Assembly: GCF_034313845.1 (NCBI RefSeq)
Contig: NZ_JAVIWN010000003.1
Origin: Actimicrobium sp034313845
GTDB lineage: Bacteria > Pseudomonadota > Gammaproteobacteria > Burkholderiales > Burkholderiaceae_D
Reading direction: 5' to 3' (one strand)
DNA length: 64,000 nucleotides
Shown piece after piece: positions 54,731 through 63,278 of the stretch. Positions within the stretch are counted from its first letter, which is position 1. Every line of letters starts with the position of its first letter. The notes under the pieces are model-generated. The model searched no databases. It was not told the origin of the DNA and saw nothing but the letters and a program-made list of their open reading frames with translations. A program made the position numbers and the translations under genes.

Positions 54731-56015
54731 AGACCACTCCCTCAATAAGCCAGTTGCCGGAATTCCAGCTGATGCTGTCGAGTCGTACCCCCCGTTGGCC
54801 GATCAAGGTGCTGGCCATCAGCGGCGTCAGCATGCCCAGATCAGCGCTCAGGGTGTAGGTTTTCCACTCGATTTTTGGTGCGGGGACACTGCCTGCCCCG
54901 GGCGACACAGGCGCTGGCGGTGCGACCACTGGTGCGCCGGGTGTCAGCTTTAGCGTGACCCCTATTGACTGACTGATTTCCAGTAAATTGCGCAGGATGA
55001 TATCGGCTGGCAGCAGGATATCTTTACCAGTTGTCTTGGGTGCGATCACGTCAGTACTGGTGGCCTGCGTGCCGCTGACGGCGACGACAGCAGTCGGTAT
55101 TTTTTCAAGCAGGTAGCGCACATTGGCGCCGTTGCTGGTCCAGCTGTAATCGACTTTGTTGGTTTGACACTGGAATTTGTCGAGTTGCCAGCCCCCTGCT
55201 GTCAACGGAGCCAGCTTGGCCAAGCAGGCCCGCGCAAAATCGATTGCCAATGGCTTCGCAAGCCACGGACGCTCGTCTGACTGGCGGGCACTGGCGGCAC
55301 TGAGCCGGGCTCTTGCTGCCGCGATCGCCAGTTCCTTTTCTTGCTCCCGTTGTTGATGCTGCCGAAAAAAATAGAGTCCCACACACGCCGCGAAGATCAG
55401 AGTTCCCGCACCTGCTGCTGCAATGGCAAAGCCCGGTGGGATGGTAGTTTTGACCGGCCGCAAGGAGGACCATGAACGTGTATGCAGGTGACCGTTTTTA
55501 TGCTTTGGTAGCAAGGAGTCGAGCGTCTTCGCATTGAAATTATGGAAGCCGTATTGCTCCAGTTCGGGTTCGCCGATCACGACATTCCATCCGCCCAGTG
55601 CATAGTCTCCCTGCAGGCGATCGAGCACTTCCTCGCGGGTGCCGGCGAAGTCGCCGTTGGGCAGGAAGTTGGCATCGCGTACCGCACAGTAGGCCCAGAA
55701 GTCATCAGGCAGTTTGAATGCGCACAGTCAGTTGTGAGCCGGTTGCTGATGACCATCGTAATGGGCACCTTCGATGGCGATGGTCTTTGAAATAATGGCT
55801 GCCAGCGACTGCTGTCCGCGCTTCCCTCCATCCTTGCTGTTGGCATAGCCGGCCTGGGCCATTGCCTGGTCTTTGCGCAGCACCAGCAGATCCGCATCAA
55901 TCCTTGTAGCAAGCTGGCAAGCTTCTTTCCATAAATCGCGCGGGCGCGACAGCGATTGCCAGAACAGACCGCACACTAAGCGGGTCTTGCCGATCTGGAG
56001 TGTGTGCAGGGGCAT
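54720..56015 (-). pseudogene. pilO with in-frame TGA at codon 96
   Basis: Two open frames in the same phase (56015-55728 and 55628-54720) are joined by codons that read on as one protein across a single TGA at 55730-55728. The full frame is 431 codons, the length of PilO2 proteins. The flanking text PAHN-stop-LCAFKLPDDFW suggests a TGG (Trp) to TGA change. The C-terminal part has a transmembrane segment at about 155-175 (GAGTLIFAACVGLYFF) and a coiled coil after it. Translation could still give the two halves or read through. A sequencing error is possible. Confidence 0.8.
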
Positions 56016-56017
56016 GG

Positions 56018-57643
56018 TCAGGAGGCCCGCATGGCGATCGGCGTAATCATGATGACGATCACTTCCTTGTTGGTGGTGGCTCCGACACTGCCGCCCAGTA
56101 ACAGGTTGGAAGGCGTACCGACACCTTGCTGGTTCAGGTTGTCGTCGGTTTGCTCGAAGCCGCTGATGATCAGCGTTTCGTTGGATTTCATGGCGACCCG
56201 TTGCAAGAAATTACGGGTTTCGGTTTCCGGCGTTTCAATGGAGGAGGTACCGCTGCTGACCGTACGCAGCGCACGCAGTGACGAGATGTCGGTTGAAAAC
56301 TGCAGGAGTACCGTGCCATTGTTGAGGACATTGGGCAGAATCGACATGTTGAAACCGGTCGTGATGGTGCCTGGTGTCAATGAAGTGATGAGACCGGCAT
56401 TCGGTACCTGCGTGGTTTGCGAAGATTGCAGGTAAGAAGTCTGCTTGGCCACCTGTACCGGCACTGGCTGGTTGTTAAGCGTGACGACCGACGCCGAGGT
56501 TTCGCGCCGTACCCGGCCCTGCTCGGAGAGCGCTTCGATCATCATTGCGCTGCCGGCCATTTTGCTGGTGGCGGTATTGAGAATCGACGCCGAGAAGGCG
56601 TTGGTATTGGCGACCTTGGCCAGGGAATTGGACAGGCCGTATTTGTTCGTCAGTGTCTTGTACACGGCATCCCATTGGATGCCGTAGTTATCGCCGCGCG
56701 TGAGCGTGACTGCCAGAACGGTGACATTGACCATGACCTGGCGCGACAGCGCACCGTTTTCCTTGTCGATGAATAGCGCAATGCGTTCGAGGTTGTCGGG
56801 GGTATCGGAGACCGTGATCGACCCGGTGGCGGGGGAGGCGACTACTTTTCCTTGGGCAGAAAGCATGATGCCGATGGCTTTTTCTATGCTCGAAAATACC
56901 GATAGCGTGGACTTGACTGCCGTGTTTTGCGAGTTGGTGGCATTAACACTGCCACCACCAACACCACCGCCACCGCCACCACCGCCACCGCCACCGCCAC
57001 CACCACCGCCACCACCACCACCACCTGAACTGGCACCACTGGAGACGCTAGCAGCCAGCGTGGAATCGCCCGGCACCGCTGCGATCTGGAAGGTGCGGGT
57101 ATCCGTGTAAAAAAACTGGATGTTGCCGTTTGCGTATTTCCATGACACGCCGAAACGGGCGGCAGCCGTATCAAGCAAACTTTTGAGGGTGCCACCGGAA
57201 AAATCGATACGTATCGATGCTTTCTCCGAGGCAGCCTGCATGCCAAGTTGTGGACCTTTGGTGTTTGTCGCAGCTTTTTCGGGCTGTCCTGCGTTGCTGG
57301 CATCGGAGGTTATTTTGGTCGGCACACCGGAACGCAGCGTAATCCTCTCGGCAAATTCCGCCAATGAATCGACCGATCGTTCGAAGGTGGTCGGTTGATT
57401 GAATATTGGCGGCAGTGGTATCTGGCTAGACCGCGCCAGGCCGCGGCCTATCCAGATGCCTGGATCATGCTGGACGGTCGGGAGCGCTTTGCTCTCCGTA
57501 CCGTCAACCTTGCCAACGTCGCGTGTCAGCGCAGATGATCGCTTTTCGCTGGCGTCCACCCGATTAATAATGCCATTTTGCATGCTGCTACAGGCTGGCA
57601 GCAGCATCGTGCCCATCAAGGCGACAAGTGAGACACATTTCAT
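56018..57643 (-). CDS. PilN type IVb secretin lipoprotein
   Basis: 541-aa outer-membrane secretin. Lipobox LLPAC at residues 14-18 makes it a lipoprotein. A periplasmic region (about 60-190) is followed by a 21-glycine run (residues 207-227, then V and GGG), an N-domain-like part and the C-terminal secretin core with GFNMSILPNVLNNGTVLLQF and the ETETRNFLQRVAMKSNETLIISGF motif. It overlaps the TcpQ/PilL-like gene by 4 bases and stops 2 bases before pilO. The gate may hold the pilus tip during passage. Confidence 0.92.
   Translation of the reverse strand: MKCVSLVALMGTMLLPACSSMQNGIINRVDASEKRSSALTRDVGKVDGTESKALPTVQHDPGIWIGRGLARSSQIPLPPIFNQPTTFERSVDSLAEFAERITLRSGVPTKITSDASNAGQPEKAATNTKGPQLGMQAASEKASIRIDFSGGTLKSLLDTAAARFGVSWKYANGNIQFFYTDTRTFQIAAVPGDSTLAASVSSGASSGGGGGGGGGGGGGGGGGGGGGVGGGSVNATNSQNTAVKSTLSVFSSIEKAIGIMLSAQGKVVASPATGSITVSDTPDNLERIALFIDKENGALSRQVMVNVTVLAVTLTRGDNYGIQWDAVYKTLTNKYGLSNSLAKVANTNAFSASILNTATSKMAGSAMMIEALSEQGRVRRETSASVVTLNNQPVPVQVAKQTSYLQSSQTTQVPNAGLITSLTPGTITTGFNMSILPNVLNNGTVLLQFSTDISSLRALRTVSSGTSSIETPETETRNFLQRVAMKSNETLIISGFEQTDDNLNQQGVGTPSNLLLGGSVGATTNKEVIVIMITPIAMRAS
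56963..57025 (-). repeat. 63-bp glycine-codon microsatellite in the secretin gene
   Basis: Twenty-one consecutive GGT/GGC codons (plus-strand ACC/GCC repeats) followed by GTT and three more glycine codons. The codons are mixed rather than a single unit, so slippage would change length in whole codons without a frameshift. Confidence 0.9.
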
Positions 57644-58326
57644 TGTTGCACCCCTTTGGCCGTGATGCGCAACACCCGGTTGCCTTCAAAAAATATCGCG
57701 ACAATCGGCGTTTCGCTCGATTGCATGCTGTTTGCCATCGCACTCACCGCGTCCTCGAAGGACCCGTTAATGCTGGCAGCCGCTTCAATCGAAATATCCT
57801 GTGGCAGTTCCCAAATGAGCTGCCAGCCTGCCGTCAAGGACCAACGGGCGAGCGCGTTTTGCAGCGTTTTGTCGGCCGGTGTCGTAGTCCATGTTGCCAT
57901 TGGCGTGGCTGGGTCGAGGGTGTTGCTGGCAGGAGTCTGCACGGTGACGGTCTGCGCCATGCCGGGGCTGTCCGTCGCACCAGTGGCAGTTTCTAGTTTG
58001 TTGATACTGAGCAGGTTTCCTGTCACTTGCCAGGAAAAATGATGCTCTTTGGCTAAGGCGTCCAGTACTTGCTGCGGTGGCAGACTGACATTGCCGGTGA
58101 CGAGGCCAGTGACGTCCGGAGCAATCTTGAATTTCAGGTGCTGCGCCTTGGCAAGATTTGCCAGCAGCTTTTGCAAGTCGCGATTCTTTGCCTGATACGT
58201 GAATGTCGGTTTGAACCACTGGATTTCCGTGTCTGCCCGTGCGCAGTCAACCATGAGAAAGCCACTGGCTGCGATCAGCATTGCAACGAACGCCTGTGTC
58301 GTACATAGCGATAACCTAAATTGCAT
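57640..58326 (-). CDS. TcpQ/PilL-like pilus biogenesis protein
   Basis: 228-aa exported protein with an N-terminal signal (about residues 10-31, ending CARADTEIQW). An STN-like domain (about 45-110: NRDLQKLLANLAKAQHLKF, then VSLPPQQVLDALAKEHHFSW) is followed by a C-terminal TcpQ-like domain (about 150-228: KTLQNALARWSLTAGWQLIWELP and GNRVLRITA). TcpQ in Vibrio stabilises its secretin, so this protein probably does so for PilN. It is the first gene of the pilus operon and overlaps pilN by 4 bases. Confidence 0.85.
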   Translation of the reverse strand: MQFRLSLCTTQAFVAMLIAASGFLMVDCARADTEIQWFKPTFTYQAKNRDLQKLLANLAKAQHLKFKIAPDVTGLVTGNVSLPPQQVLDALAKEHHFSWQVTGNLLSINKLETATGATDSPGMAQTVTVQTPASNTLDPATPMATWTTTPADKTLQNALARWSLTAGWQLIWELPQDISIEAAASINGSFEDAVSAMANSMQSSETPIVAIFFEGNRVLRITAKGVQQ

Positions 58327-58646
58327 GACAGTTTCCCGGTAAGGCGGCCTTGGCAGACTCCCGGTAGGGGCAGTTGCGTCGACCAGCGTGTTAGGAGAAG
58401 GATTGTTTTAGTGACCAAAGGTATCTAGAATTCAGTACTTTCAGTCTATTCGCGGTGATCGGAAAATACAACCTCCCTTAGATGCGCGTCGGAAATGTTC
58501 TTGCCTCTAGTGCCAAACGGAAACACCCGTTGAAAAATGCGATAAATCCCAATTTGACGCTGTCATTACTATTGGTAAGTGTCATCATGCGATCTTAAGT
58601 TTCATTTTTTTTATATTGACGTCCTGCCTCAGGAAAGAATCGCCCC
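58327..58646 (+). other. Intergenic region between the pilus operon and the diguanylate cyclase
   Basis: 320 bases with no coding frame of note. It should carry the divergent promoters for the pilus operon and the cyclase gene. A TTGACG-like -35 at about 58554-58559 is followed by a poor -10, so the plus-strand promoter is uncertain. The 58589-58620 stretch is AT-rich. No clear palindromic operator, CRP-like or sigma-54 site was found by eye. Confidence 0.5.
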
Positions 58647-59906
58647 ATGCATCCCAGTGCTCACTCACCTTTCTTGATTTATCTGCTTCATCCCAATGCG
58701 CTACTGGCCAAAGACACGGCTGTGCAAATGGCGCAGATAGGCTATCCATTGACGGTATTTGCGACGCTGGCTGAGCTGGTGAGTGCAACCCATCGTCAGG
58801 TTCCGGCGGTGATAATGGTGGATTTGGGGAAGGTTTCGGCGAGCAAGCAATTGCAGCAAGAGCTGCTGCGATTACGTCAGGTTGCTGGTTTTGTCTTGAT
58901 ATTGCTGTCGTCGCGCGGCAATTTTGAAGCGCGACTCAATGCGGTCCAGGCGGGTGCCGATGCGTATTTCATCCGACCGATTGACTTGCTCATGGTGGGG
59001 AAGGAAATCGAAGCACTGACCCGGCGTCGCGAACAGTCGCTTTACCGGGTCATGCTGGTCAGCGAGGACGAACAGTATGCAGAGATGCTGCGGCGGGCCG
59101 GCATTGAGGTGGTCCGCACCCATAGACCGTCAGAGCTGTTCAACCTGAGTGGCACGTATCAACCAGAGCTGATTCTGGTCGCTGCAACACTCCAGGATTG
59201 CAATGGTATTGATCTGATCCGGCTGATTCGCCAGAACGCCTGTTTCCTGGATATTCCGGTCATCTGCATTGGTGACCAGTCCGACGAGACGCTGCACTTG
59301 CCAGCACTCATTGCTGGTGCTGATGATTTTCTGCCCGGTACGATTGACGCCACACATTTTGGTGTGACGGTGGCTGGTCGGGCAGAACGCTATCGTGCGT
59401 TACGCCGGTTGATCATGCACGATAGCCTGACCGGACTCTACAACCATGCAGCGATCAAGGAGTATCTGGCACGCGAGATGATGCACATCGAGCGACATGC
59501 TGTGCCGCTGTCGATGGCGATGATTGATCTGGATTTTTTCAAGAAAGTTAATGACACCTACGGCCACCCTGCCGGTGATCAGGTGATCAGGTCGCTTGCG
59601 CGTCTGCTACAACAGCGATTGCGGCGTGGCGATATCATCGGACGCTACGGCGGTGAGGAATTCGTGATTGTGATGCCGGCGACCACACTCGATGCGGCGA
59701 TCGCCGTCGTCGCCGATATTTGTGCGGCATTCGCACAGGTGCGGCAAAGTGCCGACGGGGTCGAGTTCTATTCGACCCTGTCTGCCGGCGTGGCTGAGGC
59801 AAGTGGTCATGCCAGCGCGGCGTCGCTGTTGCGCAGTGCGGATGCCGCGCTCTATCAGGCCAAGCATGCCGGACGCAATTGCGTCATTGCGGCAAGCCCT
59901 CCTTGA
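58647..59906 (+). CDS. Diguanylate cyclase with two REC-like domains
   Basis: 419-aa signalling protein. A receiver-like domain (about 5-120, with AVIMVDLGKVSA) and a second (about 130-245) in which the phosphate-acceptor position in LILVAATLQDCNG lacks Asp, so the second is probably not phosphorylated. The GGDEF domain (about 260-415) has LTGLYNHAAI, the intact GRYGGEEF active site and an RRGD I-site five residues before it. It should make c-di-GMP under product control. It is divergent from the pilus operon and may govern pilus output, an inference from position. Confidence 0.9.
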   Translation: MHPSAHSPFLIYLLHPNALLAKDTAVQMAQIGYPLTVFATLAELVSATHRQVPAVIMVDLGKVSASKQLQQELLRLRQVAGFVLILLSSRGNFEARLNAVQAGADAYFIRPIDLLMVGKEIEALTRRREQSLYRVMLVSEDEQYAEMLRRAGIEVVRTHRPSELFNLSGTYQPELILVAATLQDCNGIDLIRLIRQNACFLDIPVICIGDQSDETLHLPALIAGADDFLPGTIDATHFGVTVAGRAERYRALRRLIMHDSLTGLYNHAAIKEYLAREMMHIERHAVPLSMAMIDLDFFKKVNDTYGHPAGDQVIRSLARLLQQRLRRGDIIGRYGGEEFVIVMPATTLDAAIAVVADICAAFAQVRQSADGVEFYSTLSAGVAEASGHASAASLLRSADAALYQAKHAGRNCVIAASPP

Positions 59907-59981
59907 GCAGGACTGTTACCCTGTTAGCATGAAGCGCTAGATTTACCTTTTATCACCGCTTGACCAGGAGTGAGTTTCCGC

Positions 59982-60710
59982 ATGACCCAGCTATCCGTGA
60001 ACATTAACAAGATCGCCCTGTTGCGCAATTCGCGTGGACGTAATTATCCCGATGTGTGCGGGTTTGCCGAGCGGTTTTTGCAACTTGGCGCCGATGGCAT
60101 CACGCTGCATCCGCGACCCGATCAGCGCCATGCACGCTATACCGATGTGAGCGAATTGCAAGCGGTCACAGCGGCACACGGCAAGGAGCTCAATGTTGAG
60201 GGCTATCCCACGGCCGAGTTTCTTGAAGTCGTGCGGCGCACGCGTCCGGCGCAGTGCACGCTAGTGCCCGATAGTCCCGATCAGATTACGTCCGATCACG
60301 GCTGGGACCTGGTTCGTGATGCCGACTTTCTGCGGCCCGTCATCGCGGCGCTCAACGACGATGGGATTCGGGTGAGTCTGTTTGTCGATGTCAATAATCT
60401 GCATCTGCCGCTGGCACGCGAGCTGGGTGCCGATCGCGTAGAACTTTATACCGAGCCGTATGCCGAAACGTTCGGCACGCCACAATCAGCGCAGGTGCTG
60501 GAACAATTTCGGGTGGCCGCCGCCATCGCGATGCAAGCCGGTCTGGGTGTCAACGCCGGGCATGACCTGAACCTGGATAACCTGGCTGACTTTTTGACCA
60601 TTCCCGCTATTCTTGAAGTCTCGATCGGACATGCGCTGATCGTCGAATGCCTGGAGCTGGGGTTGCCTGCCGTCCTGGCCCGCTATGTCGCACTGGTCCG
60701 CGCTCGCTGA
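59982..60710 (+). CDS. pdxJ: Pyridoxine 5'-phosphate synthase
   Basis: Final condensation enzyme of vitamin B6 synthesis, joining 1-deoxyxylulose 5-phosphate and amino-acetone phosphate, 242 aa, TIM barrel. Family motifs are LSVNINKIALLRNSRG, LHPRPDQRHARYTDV and the Glu in VELYTEPYAE, with GVNAGHDLNLDNL. ATG at 59982 has AGGAG about 12 bases upstream; an earlier GTG at 59970 would sit on the ribosome site. Confidence 0.96.
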   Translation: MTQLSVNINKIALLRNSRGRNYPDVCGFAERFLQLGADGITLHPRPDQRHARYTDVSELQAVTAAHGKELNVEGYPTAEFLEVVRRTRPAQCTLVPDSPDQITSDHGWDLVRDADFLRPVIAALNDDGIRVSLFVDVNNLHLPLARELGADRVELYTEPYAETFGTPQSAQVLEQFRVAAAIAMQAGLGVNAGHDLNLDNLADFLTIPAILEVSIGHALIVECLELGLPAVLARYVALVRAR

Positions 60711-60727
60711 CTGCGTGACGTGTCTTT

Positions 60728-61407
60728 TCACTTCACTGCGCCGGCCGGATTGCGGCGAAGGAAATCCTGACGGGACAAGGTCGCTGACGATCTGGAGAGT
60801 GGCAGCGGATCGCCGATAGGCACCGTGACATACGGCGAAATACTGCCGGTGACAGAGTCTTCTCTGTCATTTTTATTTTCTATCGTTGGTAAATGATCAA
60901 ACTCCATCGCGCTGTTCGGATCGGTGGCACTGCGGCGGCGGGTTTCGCTGCGTCGCCGTGGTATTGGCATGACGGTTTTTTCGCATTGACCGTATAGGGT
61001 TTGTGCGTGCGCACGATGGGTTCCGGAGACTCGTCGCTCGCATAGAGGCGCATGAACCTCGCCTGATTGCTTTGTCCCAGCGAGCGCGCGACCAGAGGTG
61101 CCGATGCGGCCAGTCTCAACACAGGCATGCCTGTCTTGACTGTGTTGAGTGGCGTGGCGTGCTGGACTGGTGTTGCGAAGCGCTGGTCATTTTTTTCGTT
61201 TCTGATCGCCATTTGTTGAAGCAGGAAAAATTTCATTGGCGATCCATCGTTCATGCGCAGCCCCGGTTGGCGTGCTCCCGGTGCCGAGACCGGCGTGATC
61301 CGCGCCAGCGGATCGTTTCCGGAGGCTGACTGGGCAGCATCGATCAGCAGCCGGTTCGATAGCGGAACAGGAGAGGTCAGGACGGAGTGAATGGCAGAAA
61401 TTCTCAT
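60728..61407 (-). pseudogene. Hypothetical gene split by a frameshift
   Basis: Two overlapping frames on the minus strand: one from ATG 61407 to 60880 (MRISAIHSVLTSPVP) and one from 60970 to 60728 (MPIPRRRSETRRRS). A -1 shift at an A6 run (60975-60980, within AATGCGAAAAAACCG) would join them into one protein of about 226 residues. The sequence is low in hydrophobics, rich in Pro, Ser and Arg, and not recognised. No strong ribosome site is seen at 61407. It may be a decayed gene or a sequencing slip. Confidence 0.45.
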
Positions 61408-61511
61408 GGCAGTGTTCAATAAATAAAAGGTCGACGTGCACGATGCAGGTCGGTGGGTCCGGTTCTGTGGTCCGCACCGCGGAGTCAGTTCCAAAAAATT
61501 TGGCTCAACAA

Positions 61512-61553
61512 TAAAAAAACCCCGCATGGACATGTTGATGTCGATACGGGTTT
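61512..61553 (-). terminator. Intrinsic terminator of the 61596-62066 gene
   Basis: AAACCCGTAT pairs with ATGCGGGGTTT around an inner GACAT/ATGTC stem, followed (minus strand) by seven T. It lies about 43 bases downstream of the repeat-protein stop. Confidence 0.75.
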
Positions 61554-61595
61554 ATCCGGCGATCGTCGCCACCGGAGTAGCGATGGCTGGAAGAA

Positions 61596-62066
61596 TTACT
61601 TGGCCATCTGATCGGCTGCTGGTTCGGCGACTTTTTTGGCGCGGGGCTTCTTGACGACAGGTGCGGCTTGCATGCCGATATTGCCGTCGCTTAGCTTGCC
61701 AGCCTTGTTGGCGGCTCTGGCTTCCGCTTTCACTTCCGCACGTGTTTTTCCGCCGGTAGAGTTGGCCGCTTTCGGTGGTACTGGTGCTGCCAGTGTGACG
61801 TTGCCGCCTTTCAGTTCGCCGGCCTGGGCGGCGGCCTTGGTGTCTGCTTTGACATCGGACCGTGCTTTTGTGCTGGCGACATCGGCGGCGGGATTGGTGA
61901 CGCCGACATTGCCGCCTTTGTTCAACTCGCCCGCCTTGTTGGCGGCCCGGGTTTCGGCCTTGACTTCAGTCCGTGTCTTGGGACCATCGGCAGGTGCTGC
62001 AGTCTGGGCATAAGCTGAAAAGGTGATGCCTTGAATGAGAGCTAACGACAGAAGCGCTTTTTTCAT
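61596..62066 (-). CDS. Exported Lys/Ala-rich repeat protein
   Basis: 156-aa exported protein (signal MKKALLSLALIQGITFSAYAQ). ATG at 62066 has a GGAG site; the open frame to 62108 adds residues without a signal. The mature part has three imperfect repeats of about 38-40 residues, with the core KTRxEVKAETRAANKAGEL followed by GGNVGV-like text. The repeats have high Lys, Ala and Thr content and would be helical and basic. No family was recognised. It has its own terminator at 61512-61553. Confidence 0.75.
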   Translation of the reverse strand: MKKALLSLALIQGITFSAYAQTAAPADGPKTRTEVKAETRAANKAGELNKGGNVGVTNPAADVASTKARSDVKADTKAAAQAGELKGGNVTLAAPVPPKAANSTGGKTRAEVKAEARAANKAGKLSDGNIGMQAAPVVKKPRAKKVAEPAADQMAK

Positions 62067-62323
62067 TTTGATTCTCCGAGGGGTAACTTGCAAATTCATA
62101 AACAACAAAAATATGGTTCTCCATGTATCGGAGAGCCTGAAGCCTCGATAGCTATCAACTAGCTCAATACAAACGCATCATGCGTGGATTTGTTGACGGC
62201 GTGCGGGCTGATCCATGAAAGTGAGTTGAAATTCGCTACCGTATGTTCGATATCTAACATAGCGCTTTGTTGGCGCGATGGTCGATAGAGTTCGGCAGAT
62301 TTCGGGAAAGTGCGGCGACAAGC

Positions 62324-62329
62324 TATAAT
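62324..62329 (+). promoter_or_regulatory. -10 element of rnpB
   Basis: TATAAT at 62324-62329 places transcription start about 7 bases later, at the predicted 5' end of the RNase P RNA. A TTCGGG 17 bases upstream is a weak -35. Confidence 0.65.
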
Positions 62330-62336
62330 CCGGCCC

Positions 62337-62667
62337 GAAGCAAGCCAGACAGTCGCTGGTCGTTGCCATGATTTCGATCATGGCAAAGGCGGGAGGAAGG
62401 TCCGGACTCCATAGAGCAGGGTGACGGTTAATGGCCGTCCGCCGTGAGGCGAGGAATAGGGCCACAGAGACGAGCGTATTTAGTTACGGTGAAACGCGGT
62501 AACCTCCACCCGGAGCAATTTCAAATAGGCACGCGTTGATGTGACTCGCGGAGCGTGCGGGTAGAAAGCTTGAGCCGTGGAGTAATTCACGGCCTAGAGG
62601 AATGGCTGTCATAACGAACGGGCTTGCCCGGGAGTCGTAACAGAATCCGGCCTATCGGCTTGCTTCA
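62337..62667 (+). ncRNA. rnpB: RNase P catalytic RNA
   Basis: Class A bacterial RNase P RNA, about 330 bases, the ribozyme that makes tRNA 5' ends. Visible conserved parts are GAAGCAAGCCAGACAGTCGC at the 5' end, AGGAAGGTCCGGACTCC, AGAGCAGGGTGACGG, CCGCGAGGCGAGG-like text and GGTAAACTCC-like CGGTAACCTCCACC, then the AGAGGAATGGCTGTC with CAGAATCCGGCC and CTATCGGCTTGC tail pairing with the 5' end. A T-run follows at about 62668. Minor boundary uncertainty of a few bases. Confidence 0.95.
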
Positions 62668-62850
62668 CTTTTTTGCAAGAGAACGGTTTGCGAGATGCCT
62701 GCCGGTTCTCAGGGAATGTCCTTTTGTTGCCACATAATGGCTTTTGATACGGGTGATTTTCGGTTATGTACGCTGCCGCACAGAGGTGCAACGGTGCGTC
62801 ACGTATCTTCGAGGAACTGTCTGACTCCTCAATTCCGGAAAGTATCAACA

Positions 62851-63003
62851 ATGAACATCAACCTTGCCCTCGCCCCACTGGTCTCACTGATTGCCGGGAT
62901 TCTGATCCTGATCATGCCAAGATTGCTGAACTATATCGTTGCCATCTATCTCATCCTGATAGGTTTGATAGGCCTGTTCGGGGCTGGGCGACTCACGATC
63001 TGA
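62851..63003 (+). CDS. DUF3096-like small membrane protein
   Basis: 50-aa protein, hydrophobic almost throughout: LALAPLVSLIAGILILIMP and LNYIVAIYLILIGLIGLFG make two membrane-spanning stretches separated by RLLNY. It matches the DUF3096 type of small integral membrane protein. ATG at 62851 follows a weak AAGT-like ribosome site. It is closed by the hairpin at 63012-63042. Function unknown. Confidence 0.82.
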   Translation: MNINLALAPLVSLIAGILILIMPRLLNYIVAIYLILIGLIGLFGAGRLTI

Positions 63004-63011
63004 GTTGTCCA

Positions 63012-63042
63012 GAAAAACGCCACTTTTCAGTGGCTTTTTTTT
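63012..63042 (+). terminator. Intrinsic terminator after the DUF3096-like gene
   Basis: GCCAC (63019-63023) and GTGGC (63030-63034) form a stem around TTTTCA with flanking A and T runs. Confidence 0.85.
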
Positions 63043-63278
63043 GGCACACTCCCTTCGCAAATCCCTGGACGCCAGAGTAGTGACTGCGCCGTTTATCATC
63101 TTGCTGATGTCGCTCGTTCAGGCCTCGTTCTGCCCTGACCGTTGATTCCGAATCTTGTGAGGATTGCCACAGACCTGATGCTGCTGGCAAATCAATACTA
63201 CGTCCCGTGGGTACCTGATGGCCTCTGCTTCATGCCCACACGACGTTTTCTTTCCTCAACATTCAAGGAGTAATCGAC

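Noticed and set aside
56700..57110. Plus-strand frame with a polyproline stretch
   Set aside because: It is the mirror of the polyglycine codons of the secretin and has no other coding support.
60975..60980. Programmed -1 slippery heptamer
   Set aside because: The A6-C run is not in the phase needed for two-tRNA slippage in the upstream frame, and no stimulatory structure was identified.
62178..62465. Minus-strand frame overlapping rnpB
   Set aside because: It overlaps the RNase P RNA gene on the opposite strand and resembles no protein family.
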